From Chryseobacterium sp. G0162 (lineage in GTDB: Bacteria > Bacteroidota > Bacteroidia > Flavobacteriales > Weeksellaceae), in contig NZ_CP033922.1 in NCBI RefSeq assembly GCF_003815715.1, positions 2,820,001-2,884,000 of the forward strand: a stretch of DNA of 64,000 nt, written 5' to 3'. Below are positions 16,890-24,908 of the stretch, one piece after another. Each line of letters opens with the position of its first letter. Within the stretch, counting starts at the first letter, position 1. The position numbers and the translations under genes are program-made. The notes under the pieces were generated by a model. It was given only the letters and a program-made list of their open reading frames with translations. It did no database searches and had not been told where the DNA came from.

Positions 16890-19541
16890 ATGAAAAAAAT
16901 TCGACTTAGTGTTAAGCTATTGTTGTTTTGTTCTCTTTTCAGTGCTGGGGTTGTCTCTGCTCAAAAGTATGAACAGACAATTAAAGACTATGTTAATTCA
17001 GCAGGATCATTTCAGAGATCTAATCCGGAATTAAAAAGCTTTAAAATTATCAACATTGATCCTTCAAGCAGTTTGAAGGGAGACGTTGTAGGGATTCAGC
17101 AGACGATTGATGGTATTCCTGTTTTTGGTAGTTCTGCCAATGTTTTGATTAGAGACGGTAAAGTATTGAATTTTGCAGATACCTTTATTAAAACATATCC
17201 TACAGCAATTAAAGGGAAAGAAAGTGGAAGAAAAGATGCTTTAATGGTGCAGGCTATTAAAAAATTGAATGGTTCACCTGTAGCAAAAAATATTGATGGT
17301 CAGGAAGAACCGATAAAAATAAATACTGTTTATTTTGCAAAGAAAGGAGAATTAATACTGGGGTATCAGTTTAATATCGAAGAAAAAGGAACCAGTAATG
17401 TTTGGAATACGATTGTAAGTGCAGAAGATGGTTCTATTTTATATCAGGAGAATACAACACTTTCTTGTGATTTTCATCCTGAAGCTTACGAACGACATGC
17501 TGGGGAAGCTTTAACGGGTCTGAATATTGAGCCTTCTGCTCTTCCGGGTCATTTAGATGTTGCAGATTTACAAAAGACTACAAACTTTGTTTTTGCTGCT
17601 GATAATGCAACTTACAATGTGTTTGCATTTCCTGTGGAAGCACCAACATTTGGAAGCAGAACATTACTTTCTAACCCTTGGGATCTGGTTGCATCTCCTG
17701 AAGGATGGCATTCTGACGGTACTACCAGCTATACCATAACAAGAGGAAATAATGCCTTTGCATATACTGATGAAGCTAATAGTAATACACCTCAATTTTC
17801 TCCTGATGGTGGTCCCAACAGAGCTTTTGATTTTCCTTTAGATGTGACACAACCACAGCAAACTTATACCTCAGCGGCAGTTACCAATTTATTCTACACA
17901 ACGAATAAAATGCATGATGTATTCTACAAATTTGGATTTACAGAGTCTGCCAGAAACTATCAAAAAAATAATTTTGGAAATGGAGGAGTAGGTAATGATC
18001 CTGTTCTTGCTGAATCCAGAGATGGAAGTGGTATTAATAATGCTAATTTTAACCCTGGTGCTGATGGAACAAGCGGAAGAATGCAAATGTTCCTTTTCGT
18101 TCCTAATGGAGCAAGATACCTTTATTATAATGCCCCGTCTAATTATATCACAAGAACTCCTGCAGCAGCCACTGCTAATTTTGGACCACAGCTTATTGGA
18201 GGAACTCCTGTTACTGGAGATCTAGCCCTTCCAATACCAGCTGATGGATGTACTACAGTTACCGCCGGAAGCCTTACTGGAAAAATAGGGGTATTAAGTG
18301 CAGGAGGATGTAACTTTAGTGTTAAAACAAAAAACCTACAAAATGCAGGTGCTGTGGGGGTTATACAATATCATCCAAATAGCAATACCCCTGTTGGGTT
18401 GGGGGGTGTAGATAATACGATCACCATTCCTACAATTATGGTAGGGAAAGACGAAGGAGAGTTCCTGGTAAGTGAATTAACAAACGGAACTGTTGTAAAT
18501 GCTACTTTAAAAACTGAAGCAGTTTATAAAGACGCAAGTTTAGATAACGGAATCATCAGCCATGAATATGGGCATGGAATTTCTAACCGTCTTACAGGAA
18601 CAGGAAGCTCATGTTTATCTTATATTTCTTCCAATGAGCAAATGGGAGAAGGATGGTCTGACTTCTTTGCTTTGATGATGACTACCAGACCAGGAGATAA
18701 TGCTTCTATTGCAAGAGGAGTAGGTACTTTTGCTTCAGGGGAAGCTACAACTGGAGCAGGAATAAGACCAGCAAAATATTCACCTGATTTTGCAATTAAT
18801 AACTTTACTTATGGCAGAACCAACGGGATGAAGGTGAATGCCAACAATGCTATATTCGGAGCACTTACAGTGCCGGATGTTCATAGTATCGGGTTTATCT
18901 GGGCTTCAATGCTTTGGGATCTTAACTGGAAATATGTAGAAAAATATGGATACAGTAGCAATGTTTTAGCTGATCCGAACAGTGGAAGTGCGAAAGTGTT
19001 GCAGCTGGTGATGGATGCCCTTAAGTTACAACCATGTAATCCAACTTTTGTACAGGGAAGAAACGCTATTCTTGCAGCCGATCAGGCATCTACGAATGGT
19101 GAAAACAAATGTATGATCTGGAAGACATTTGCTAAGAGAGGTTTAGGAGTAAATGCTTCAGCAGGACTTCTTAACGGATTGGAATTCGGCGCTAATCAAC
19201 CTTTATTAGATATGAGTGACCAGGTAGAAGATTTCACGATTCCTAGTGAATGCCAGTCATTAGCTGTAAATGAAGTTGCAGAGAACTCAAAAGGAATCTC
19301 TATCTATCCGAACCCGGTTAAAAATGAATTCACTATAAAGACTCCTTCAGGAATGAATCTCGCTGGAATTACCACAGTTTCTATCTATGACTTTACAGGA
19401 AAGCTTATTTCCCAGGAAAATATCAATCTTAACAGACAGACAACTGTTAATGCAAGTAACCTGATTAATGGAACTTATATTGTAAAGATTAAGAACAATT
19501 CTTCAATCGATTATAGTCAAAAGATTATCGTTTCAAAATAG
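16890..19541 (+). CDS. Secreted M36 (fungalysin) metallopeptidase with PA domain and T9SS sorting domain
   Basis: Extracellular zinc protease of 883 residues. Order of parts: signal peptide (to about residue 25, VSAQ), FTP-type propeptide (about 30-190), M36 catalytic domain interrupted by a protease-associated domain (about 440-540, SLTGKIGVLSAGGCNF), zinc motif H558-E-Y-G-H562 with the downstream glutamate in EGWSDFFALMM, and a C-terminal type IX secretion sorting domain starting ISIYPNPV and ending KIIVSK. The final domain sends the protein across the outer membrane through T9SS. It interrupts the pigment cluster and has its own terminator; no functional link to the pigment is visible. Confidence 0.92.
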   Translation: MKKIRLSVKLLLFCSLFSAGVVSAQKYEQTIKDYVNSAGSFQRSNPELKSFKIINIDPSSSLKGDVVGIQQTIDGIPVFGSSANVLIRDGKVLNFADTFIKTYPTAIKGKESGRKDALMVQAIKKLNGSPVAKNIDGQEEPIKINTVYFAKKGELILGYQFNIEEKGTSNVWNTIVSAEDGSILYQENTTLSCDFHPEAYERHAGEALTGLNIEPSALPGHLDVADLQKTTNFVFAADNATYNVFAFPVEAPTFGSRTLLSNPWDLVASPEGWHSDGTTSYTITRGNNAFAYTDEANSNTPQFSPDGGPNRAFDFPLDVTQPQQTYTSAAVTNLFYTTNKMHDVFYKFGFTESARNYQKNNFGNGGVGNDPVLAESRDGSGINNANFNPGADGTSGRMQMFLFVPNGARYLYYNAPSNYITRTPAAATANFGPQLIGGTPVTGDLALPIPADGCTTVTAGSLTGKIGVLSAGGCNFSVKTKNLQNAGAVGVIQYHPNSNTPVGLGGVDNTITIPTIMVGKDEGEFLVSELTNGTVVNATLKTEAVYKDASLDNGIISHEYGHGISNRLTGTGSSCLSYISSNEQMGEGWSDFFALMMTTRPGDNASIARGVGTFASGEATTGAGIRPAKYSPDFAINNFTYGRTNGMKVNANNAIFGALTVPDVHSIGFIWASMLWDLNWKYVEKYGYSSNVLADPNSGSAKVLQLVMDALKLQPCNPTFVQGRNAILAADQASTNGENKCMIWKTFAKRGLGVNASAGLLNGLEFGANQPLLDMSDQVEDFTIPSECQSLAVNEVAENSKGISIYPNPVKNEFTIKTPSGMNLAGITTVSIYDFTGKLISQENINLNRQTTVNASNLINGTYIVKIKNNSSIDYSQKIIVSK

Positions 19542-19566
19542 AGACTTTAAACTTATGAATTTTCAG

Positions 19567-19597
19567 AGCCCCGGAATATTTTCGGGGTTTTTCTTTT
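19567..19597 (+). terminator. Rho-independent terminator after the M36 gene
   Basis: The stem CCCCG / CGGGG (19569-19587) is followed by TTTTTCTTTT. It lies between the convergent M36 and glycosyltransferase genes. The T run is only on the plus side, so it serves mainly the M36 gene. Confidence 0.8.
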
Positions 19598-19600
19598 AAG

Positions 19601-20773
19601 CTAATTATTCTCGGGATTCAGTTTATTCAGGAAAAGAAAAGTACTTATTCCGGCGATAGCAGATAGTGTGGTGCTCAGGATAAAGCTTCCAATCACATAT
19701 TGAAGCAAATTATTTTTAATCAAGTCAAAATTAAGATCCTGGCTAAGGAAATTACTGTCTCCATCAACAAACGGAGCACCCAGAAATAAAGAGGCGGCAA
19801 TAATAAAAGGAATAAAGGGCGGAAGGCTCACATTTGAAGCTACAAATGCCAGCACTTTATTCAGTTTAAAAAGTACAGATAAGCTGATCACAAGTAAAGT
19901 CTGAAATCCCCAGAAAGGAGAAAGTCCGATAAAAACTCCCAGTGCAATGGAAAAAGCTTTGGTACGGTTAGTTCCGTCGCTTTCCAGTACATCTTCTTTT
20001 ATGAACCTTTTAAAGCTTTTTTTTTTGAAATTATTCACGAAGTTCCTCGGAATAATGTAGAATAGGGTGATGGTTACCAAAATAGTATTCAGAATACTGA
20101 TTCTGGTAAAATCTTTAAACGGTCTGAAGTGAGAAACACGTTCTGCAGGATCATATAAGACTTTTATCGGAACATTTTTTACGGGAACATGTCTCCAGGC
20201 GGTTCTTACAATGATCTCAATTTCAAATTCAAACTTAGGGGTAAAATATTTTTTTGGAATTTTATGCAAAGGATAGAGCCTATACCCGGATTGCGTGTCT
20301 TCCAGTTTAATTCCGGTTTCAAACCAAAACCAGAAGTTAGAAAACCTATTTCCGAAACTGCTTTTCTTTGGAATGCCATCCTGAGACATATTTCTGTTTC
20401 CAATCAAAATAACCTCTTCATCTTCCTGAAGAAGAGCCTCTACAAATACAGGAATATCATCTGGATAATGCTGCCCATCAGAATCTATAGTGATGGCATG
20501 GTTATAACCTAATTCTTTTGCCTTTCTGAAGCCTGTTTTAAGCCCGTTTCCCTTTCCTTTGTTCTCAGGTAAGGAGATTATTGTGATCTGAGGATATTGG
20601 CTCAGAATCTGAGGGGTAGAATCGGTAGAACCGTCATTCACGACAATAATACTTTCGGTGTAATCCAGAACACCGTCAATGACCCTTTTCAGGGTCTTTT
20701 CATTATTGTAGGTAGGTATTAAAACGCAGATTTTCCTTTCAGAAATTGCATTCTGTACTTCAGCAAGGGACAT
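19601..20773 (-). CDS. Family 2 glycosyltransferase fused to DUF2062 membrane domain
   Basis: Protein of 390 residues. The N-terminal half is a GT-A fold: IPTYNNEKTL, VVNDGSTDST, and the metal-binding DSDGQHYPDD. The C-terminal 160 residues form a DUF2062-type membrane region with several hydrophobic segments (ALGVFIGLSPFWGFQ). GT2 proteins with such a tail are regular members of aryl polyene and flexirubin clusters. It is the last gene of block B and starts 4 bases after the stop of its upstream neighbour, which indicates cotranscription. Whether it glycosylates the pigment or a lipid anchor is unknown, since mature flexirubins are not usually described as glycosides. Confidence 0.84.
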   Translation of the reverse strand: MSLAEVQNAISERKICVLIPTYNNEKTLKRVIDGVLDYTESIIVVNDGSTDSTPQILSQYPQITIISLPENKGKGNGLKTGFRKAKELGYNHAITIDSDGQHYPDDIPVFVEALLQEDEEVILIGNRNMSQDGIPKKSSFGNRFSNFWFWFETGIKLEDTQSGYRLYPLHKIPKKYFTPKFEFEIEIIVRTAWRHVPVKNVPIKVLYDPAERVSHFRPFKDFTRISILNTILVTITLFYIIPRNFVNNFKKKSFKRFIKEDVLESDGTNRTKAFSIALGVFIGLSPFWGFQTLLVISLSVLFKLNKVLAFVASNVSLPPFIPFIIAASLFLGAPFVDGDSNFLSQDLNFDLIKNNLLQYVIGSFILSTTLSAIAGISTFLFLNKLNPENN

Positions 20774-20777
20774 GTTT

Positions 20778-21254
20778 TTATTTTAAAGTGGCTCTTTCCG
20801 CCTCGGTCATGGTTTTAGACTGCATTGCAAACCTTTTGATATAGTTTTTTAAAGCGGTATTCTGCTTATTGTAATTATTCAAAAGAAATGCTTTGTCATC
20901 TTTTAAGCTTCCTCTGTATCCTACAATTTTAGGAATGTTTTCCTGAACGCTTAATCTGATCAGACGAAGTTCTGCATTATTGGGATTGCTTTTGATGACT
21001 CCTTCAAGGTTGGTAGCTCCTGTCTTTACAAGAGCTTTTCTATTTCCTTTAGAGACTTTGGCTTCCATAATTTTGGCTGCCGCTTTATAGCCTAAAGTTA
21101 CCGGATCAGAACCGGATTGTTTTTCTGCAATTTCAATAAAACTGGATGTATTCGTGCTGGAATCATTGGCCTTGGCATAGCTGTTTCTCAGTGCTTCAAG
21201 ATCAGACTGAAAGAAAAATAAAAATGCCGCTACAAAGGATAAAATAAGTTTCAT
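20778..21254 (-). CDS. Small exported protein of unknown function, flexirubin cluster
   Basis: A 158-residue protein with an N-terminal hydrophobic segment (about residues 3-16) that is probably a signal peptide. The rest looks alpha-helical and hydrophilic, with helical-repeat character (DPVTLGYKAAAKIMEAK, NPNNAELRLIRLSVQ) reminiscent of a short TPR-like fold. Its start overlaps the stop of the dehydratase gene by 4 bases, so it is translationally coupled to it. No catalytic motif is seen. Coupling suggests a function in the pigment pathway, perhaps in envelope transfer. Confidence 0.75.
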   Translation of the reverse strand: MKLILSFVAAFLFFFQSDLEALRNSYAKANDSSTNTSSFIEIAEKQSGSDPVTLGYKAAAKIMEAKVSKGNRKALVKTGATNLEGVIKSNPNNAELRLIRLSVQENIPKIVGYRGSLKDDKAFLLNNYNKQNTALKNYIKRFAMQSKTMTEAERATLK

Positions 21255-21631
21255 GACATTAATTTTTTATAGCTTACAGACAATTTCAATGCAATAGTCT
21301 CGCCAAAAGAGGTTACATTTTTTACTTTAACATCTTCATCATCTTCTGTAATATCCAGCTGAAGTTTCAGATCAGGAGTTTCAAAAGGATTAATGATCGC
21401 CATAAACTTTACATTGGAGGCTGTTTTTAAAAATAATTTTGAACCTGTAAATTCTTCGGTCAGTTCTTTAATGATCTGCATCATACAAACTCCCGGAGTT
21501 ACAGGGTTTCCTGGAAAATGTCCCTTAAAAATATCATGATCCTTATTTAAATGGATATGAGCGACAAAACTTCCGTTGTCTGCCTTTTCGTATGATGTAA
21601 GCGTATAAAAATCTGTAAGAATGGTTTGCAT
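21251..21631 (-). CDS. Hotdog-fold 3-hydroxyacyl-ACP dehydratase-like protein (FabZ/ApeI-like)
   Basis: A 126-residue single hotdog domain. The FabZ active-site loop is clear, GHFPGNPVTPGV, with the histidine at residue 38. In FabZ the second catalytic residue is a glutamate 14 positions later; here that position is Q52. The protein may therefore act in a complex with another dehydratase, or use a changed mechanism. Aryl polyene systems use a two-subunit dehydratase, and two other hotdog proteins are encoded at 36041 and 36490. The gene overlaps the next one by 4 bases (ATGA). Confidence 0.8.
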   Translation of the reverse strand: MQTILTDFYTLTSYEKADNGSFVAHIHLNKDHDIFKGHFPGNPVTPGVCMMQIIKELTEEFTGSKLFLKTASNVKFMAIINPFETPDLKLQLDITEDDEDVKVKNVTSFGETIALKLSVSYKKLMS

Positions 21632-21708
21632 GATCTTATTTTTTAAGATTAAATGTATGATAAAACTCCAGGTTGGAAAACAAGGTTAATCTGTTTTGCC
21701 GTTGGAAA

Positions 21709-22344
21709 TCATTCTGTTTCGGTTATTTGAAATAGTTTTATATTGATCTTAAAATCCTTATGTTGTAAGTTTAAGCTGTCTGCGAAGATATGCTTTTTTG
21801 CATCAAAAGTAAAATCGATTTTCTCCCTATTATTTTTTGTGTAAATGATCTGTTTCAGCAAATTATTTTCTTTGTTGAAGAACAGATAATAGCTTTTATT
21901 ATTAATCTTAGAGAGAAAGATTTTAGCATTTTCATTTTCAAAACTTTCATTCACCGGATATTGTCTCTTTAACAGCTGTTGGAAATCATTTTTTAAGAAA
22001 TTAATGACAATTTTCTTATCCAGATCAGGAAGTACATAATTGAGTTTAAAATCGTTATCTGAGATTTCAAAATCAATCAGTTTATTCCCAAAATCCGAAG
22101 TTAATGCAACACGATGTGTTGTTTCATTCAATTTTTTGACAATAAGAATACCACTTACATGATTTTTATAAATATCCATCTGACATTTGTAGATATAATC
22201 TTCAGTTGATGAAAAGTAAAGATTTTCAACAATTTTTTCCGTTGATGGTACCGGTTTTATATCAGTAAGCTTATAGGTCTTACAAGAAATAGCCGATATC
22301 AGAATCAGGCTATAAAGTAAATTCTGACGCAGGAATCGAAGCAT
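21709..22344 (-). CDS. Lipoprotein of unknown function downstream of lolA-like gene
   Basis: A 211-residue predicted lipoprotein with lipobox ISC and lipid-attachment C21. ATG at 22344 is chosen because it puts the signal peptide at the N-terminus; an upstream ATG at 22368 adds eight residues. The gene overlaps the end of the LolA-like gene by 35 bases, which indicates tight coupling. The mature part is predicted to be beta-rich and is similar in style to LolB or LolA-type lipid-binding sheets (YKCQMDIYKNHVSGILIVKK), though I cannot prove homology. A LolB-like receptor for the pigment carrier would fit this position; this is inference. Confidence 0.72.
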   Translation of the reverse strand: MLRFLRQNLLYSLILISAISCKTYKLTDIKPVPSTEKIVENLYFSSTEDYIYKCQMDIYKNHVSGILIVKKLNETTHRVALTSDFGNKLIDFEISDNDFKLNYVLPDLDKKIVINFLKNDFQQLLKRQYPVNESFENENAKIFLSKINNKSYYLFFNKENNLLKQIIYTKNNREKIDFTFDAKKHIFADSLNLQHKDFKINIKLFQITETE

Positions 22345-22936
22345 TGATCTTGGTATTTTTAAAAACAATATTGGTAGTATCCCCGGACGCTTCGGTCATA
22401 TTCACTTGGGAAACCGTAGACTGGTTTTTAGGGAAATAAAGTTCAATCTGCTTAATATATTTGAGCAACTGAGAAGTCTTCGGAACAAACTTCGCCACAT
22501 TGTAATTCCCGTTTTTGAAATACGTTACTGTAAATTCCGGATCATTGAACATGGTTCCGTTTGAACTGCCAACAATCAGTTTGTTGATCTTTTCAAAAGT
22601 TTTACTCTTAGCATCTACAGATGATTTTTTCCCCTGATCATTGATGTAGATCTTATTGCTTTTAAAAACAATGCTGTATTGATAAGGCTTGGTGTATTTC
22701 CAGCTTAGCATATTGGGCGTCTGTAGAGACATTTTTCCGTAAGTAACAATGCTTTTATCCAGAAAATCCATTTTTTTAGTCTGGGTAAAATCACTCTGCA
22801 AAGTTTTAATTTCCTTGGTGTCTGCTGAAACTTTCGATACGAATGCTTTAGCCTCTGCTCCTGACATTGCCGTGTTTTGGGCAAAAAAGAAACCGGAAAT
22901 TAATAAAAATGCTCCAAAAGCAATATTTTTAATCAT
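22310..22936 (-). CDS. LolA-like outer membrane lipoprotein/lipid carrier
   Basis: Periplasmic carrier of the LolA family, 208 residues, with a signal peptide ending FFFAQ. Family features: KTLQSDFTQTKKM near the mature N-terminus, YGKMSLQTPNMLSWKYTKPY, and a strand-rich body that forms a hydrophobic half barrel. ATG at 22936 is selected over the one at 22963 so that the signal peptide is N-terminal; the start then overlaps the deacetylase gene by 8 bases. LolA-like proteins are standard in aryl polyene loci and are thought to carry the hydrophobic pigment from the exporter to the outer membrane. General lipoprotein sorting is less likely for this copy. Confidence 0.85.
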   Translation of the reverse strand: MIKNIAFGAFLLISGFFFAQNTAMSGAEAKAFVSKVSADTKEIKTLQSDFTQTKKMDFLDKSIVTYGKMSLQTPNMLSWKYTKPYQYSIVFKSNKIYINDQGKKSSVDAKSKTFEKINKLIVGSSNGTMFNDPEFTVTYFKNGNYNVAKFVPKTSQLLKYIKQIELYFPKNQSTVSQVNMTEASGDTTNIVFKNTKINASIPASEFTL

Positions 22937-23684
22937 TTTTTCTTGAATTTGTAATGGAATCAACGGTAAAGGTTGAATACTTTTTATCCGCCAAAAATAC
23001 TAATAAATCTGTCAGCACACGATACGTTTTTTCTGAGGTGTCGTGAAGGAGAATAATGCTTCCTTTTCTAAGACCTTTAGTTATTCTTTTATAGATTTTC
23101 TTTTCATCATCAGTAATGGTGTCCAGAGAACGGACGTTCCAGCCGATGCTGATTTTATGAGTTCGCTGTATCGCTTTGGCAATGCTCGGATTGGTAACTC
23201 CGAAAGGAGGCCTGTATAAATCTGTTCGCAGGTTCCCAATATTTCTCATAACTTCATCACAGTTTTCAATCTCTGCAATCATTTTTGAAGTCGATAAAAA
23301 GCCGGTTGAATTGGAATGGGATAAAGTATGATTTCCAATGGCATGTCCTTCATTAATAATTCTCTGAAATGTTTCAGGATATTTTTCAATCTGTTTTCCG
23401 ATACAGAAAAAAGTTGCCTTTATTTCACGTTCTTTAAGTAAGTCTAAAAACTTAGGAGTGAATTCAGTAGGACCATCATCAAAAGTGAGGGCAACTTCCT
23501 TAATTTTTGTTCTTTTATGAGTAATACTGTTGACAAAATATCCCAGTTCAATAGCAAATGATCCCCAAACCACTACGGCAGAAAAGGCCAGGAAACATGC
23601 AATATACACCCAAAAACTTCCCTGAAACGCATAGATAAAAACGTTACAGAAGAGATAAAATAGGATGAATGAATAATGTTTCAT
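22929..23684 (-). CDS. NodB-type polysaccharide deacetylase family protein
   Basis: Membrane-anchored carbohydrate esterase 4 homologue of 251 residues. Two N-terminal hydrophobic stretches (about residues 4-35) precede the NodB domain. The catalytic motifs are complete: T67-F-D-D-G-P72 with the metal and base aspartates, H119-T-L-S-H123, RPPFG, and LLHDT. CE4 enzymes remove acetyl groups from GlcNAc polymers, but members in flexirubin clusters have unknown substrates. Its 3' end overlaps the LolA-like gene. A promoter-like TACTTTTG lies upstream inside an inverted repeat, so it may start a sub-operon. Confidence 0.85.
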   Translation of the reverse strand: MKHYSFILFYLFCNVFIYAFQGSFWVYIACFLAFSAVVVWGSFAIELGYFVNSITHKRTKIKEVALTFDDGPTEFTPKFLDLLKEREIKATFFCIGKQIEKYPETFQRIINEGHAIGNHTLSHSNSTGFLSTSKMIAEIENCDEVMRNIGNLRTDLYRPPFGVTNPSIAKAIQRTHKISIGWNVRSLDTITDDEKKIYKRITKGLRKGSIILLHDTSEKTYRVLTDLLVFLADKKYSTFTVDSITNSRKND

Positions 23685-23733
23685 GATGTACTATTTTTGA
23701 GTTCGTGATTGACGATTTCTAACTACATTCGTA

Positions 23734-23814
23734 CTGTCATTCAGAATGTCGCCTATAGCCACGAAAGGAATCCGAAATACAAAAGTATAGATTCTTCCTT
23801 CGTCAGAATGACAG
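23734..23814. repeat. CTGTCATTC inverted repeat element
   Basis: CTGTCATTCaGA at 23734 is answered by GTCAGAATGACAG ending at 23814, giving an inverted repeat with one bulge and a loop of about 55 bases. The right half reads as CTGTCATTCTGACGAAGG on the other strand, a word I know as common between genes in Bacteroidetes. On the minus strand it also contains TACTTTTG (23780-23787), a perfect -7 element, so the repeat may supply a promoter for the deacetylase operon or end transcription from the ketosynthase genes. Confidence 0.7.
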
Positions 23815-23846
23815 AACAACAATTATGTTGTAGGGTAGTATCTTAA

Positions 23847-24908
23847 TTATGCTCTTTCCAGCAATACCAAACTATGATCGCTGCCTGCGAGATGATTGTA
23901 AAGAAGTACATTTTTCACTTCTTCTTTTCTCTCTGAGTTAATCATCATTATTTCCGGAATTTGCTGTTCTTTAAGGATATGACAAGCCATAAACGTAGAA
24001 AAACCACTCGCCGTATTGAATTCCCCACTCAGGTGTTTGTAATACAATAAGGCAGAATCTGGAAACAAGTCCATAGCTTTTTTGTAATAAAGATCAGAGT
24101 CTGCATCACCACTGAACCCTAAAATTACAGCATCAATATCTTGTGCTGAAAGATGATTCTTTGTTAAAAAATCCTCTATAAAAACTGTTGTCTCTTGCAG
24201 TTCCACTCTATTACTGATTTTAATATCAGTCAGTTTTGCATAGGAATTTTCTGTTTTATCTTTTCCAATAACAAAAAAGCTTGCTCCTTCTCCCCAGATA
24301 ACACCATGGGTAGTAGAATGCAGATAATCCACAGGAAAATCTGATTCTTTTTTAATTGTATTATTCAGACAGTAAAGTTCCATTGTTCTGTCAGTTTGCT
24401 CATCAGTAGATCCAACCAGAACATTTTCAGCTTCACCGTCATTGATCTGAAGTTGTGCATCCAAAAATGAAAACTCCAGTGATGAAGAGGTGTTAACGTA
24501 GGTAAAGTTGTAGGCATGGCATTGTAATCCCAGCGCAATCTGACCAGCCACGGTATTATGAGTGGATTGGATAAAAAATGTAGGGGTTAAAAACTCCTCA
24601 TGATTATCAATTACGTTTTTCAGAAACTTTTCAGAATCCTGTGAACATCCCATACCGGTTCCTACAATAATAGCATCCGGTTGTTCAATTCCGGCTTCTT
24701 TTAAAGCGTAATGTGATGCTACAGAGCTCATTTTTACAGTTTTGGACATTCTCCTGATCATAGCTGGAGGAATGAACTCTTTATAATTAGGTTCTATGGC
24801 TTTAACCAGCTTCACCGAATTTTCCGGCTTAAGATTCTGAAGAATATTTTCATTTAAAGTGTCCTGAACTGAGATACAGGATGCACTGTTAATGTATACT
24901 GCACTCAT
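23847..24908 (-). CDS. Catalytically empty ketosynthase, chain-length-factor-like subunit
   Basis: Ketosynthase-fold protein of 353 residues. Aligned by eye with its neighbour, the nucleophile cysteine is replaced by S141 (VNTSSSLEF against STACSSAAN), the first histidine motif VHGTATPNND is replaced by GFSGDADSD, and the second histidine in TGHT is replaced by glutamate (SGEF). Losing all three residues while keeping the fold is the mark of a chain-length-factor subunit, as in type II polyketide and aryl polyene KS/CLF pairs (ApeC). The start overlaps the catalytic ketosynthase stop by 4 bases, so equimolar production is likely. It is not a decayed pseudogene: the frame is intact. Confidence 0.86.
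   Translation of the reverse strand: MSAVYINSASCISVQDTLNENILQNLKPENSVKLVKAIEPNYKEFIPPAMIRRMSKTVKMSSVASHYALKEAGIEQPDAIIVGTGMGCSQDSEKFLKNVIDNHEEFLTPTFFIQSTHNTVAGQIALGLQCHAYNFTYVNTSSSLEFSFLDAQLQINDGEAENVLVGSTDEQTDRTMELYCLNNTIKKESDFPVDYLHSTTHGVIWGEGASFFVIGKDKTENSYAKLTDIKISNRVELQETTVFIEDFLTKNHLSAQDIDAVILGFSGDADSDLYYKKAMDLFPDSALLYYKHLSGEFNTASGFSTFMACHILKEQQIPEIMMINSERKEEVKNVLLYNHLAGSDHSLVLLERA

Noticed and set aside
23847..24908. Ketosynthase without catalytic residues as a pseudogene
   Set aside because: The frame is intact, it is coupled to a catalytic partner, and loss of exactly the three catalytic residues is the known pattern of chain-length-factor subunits.
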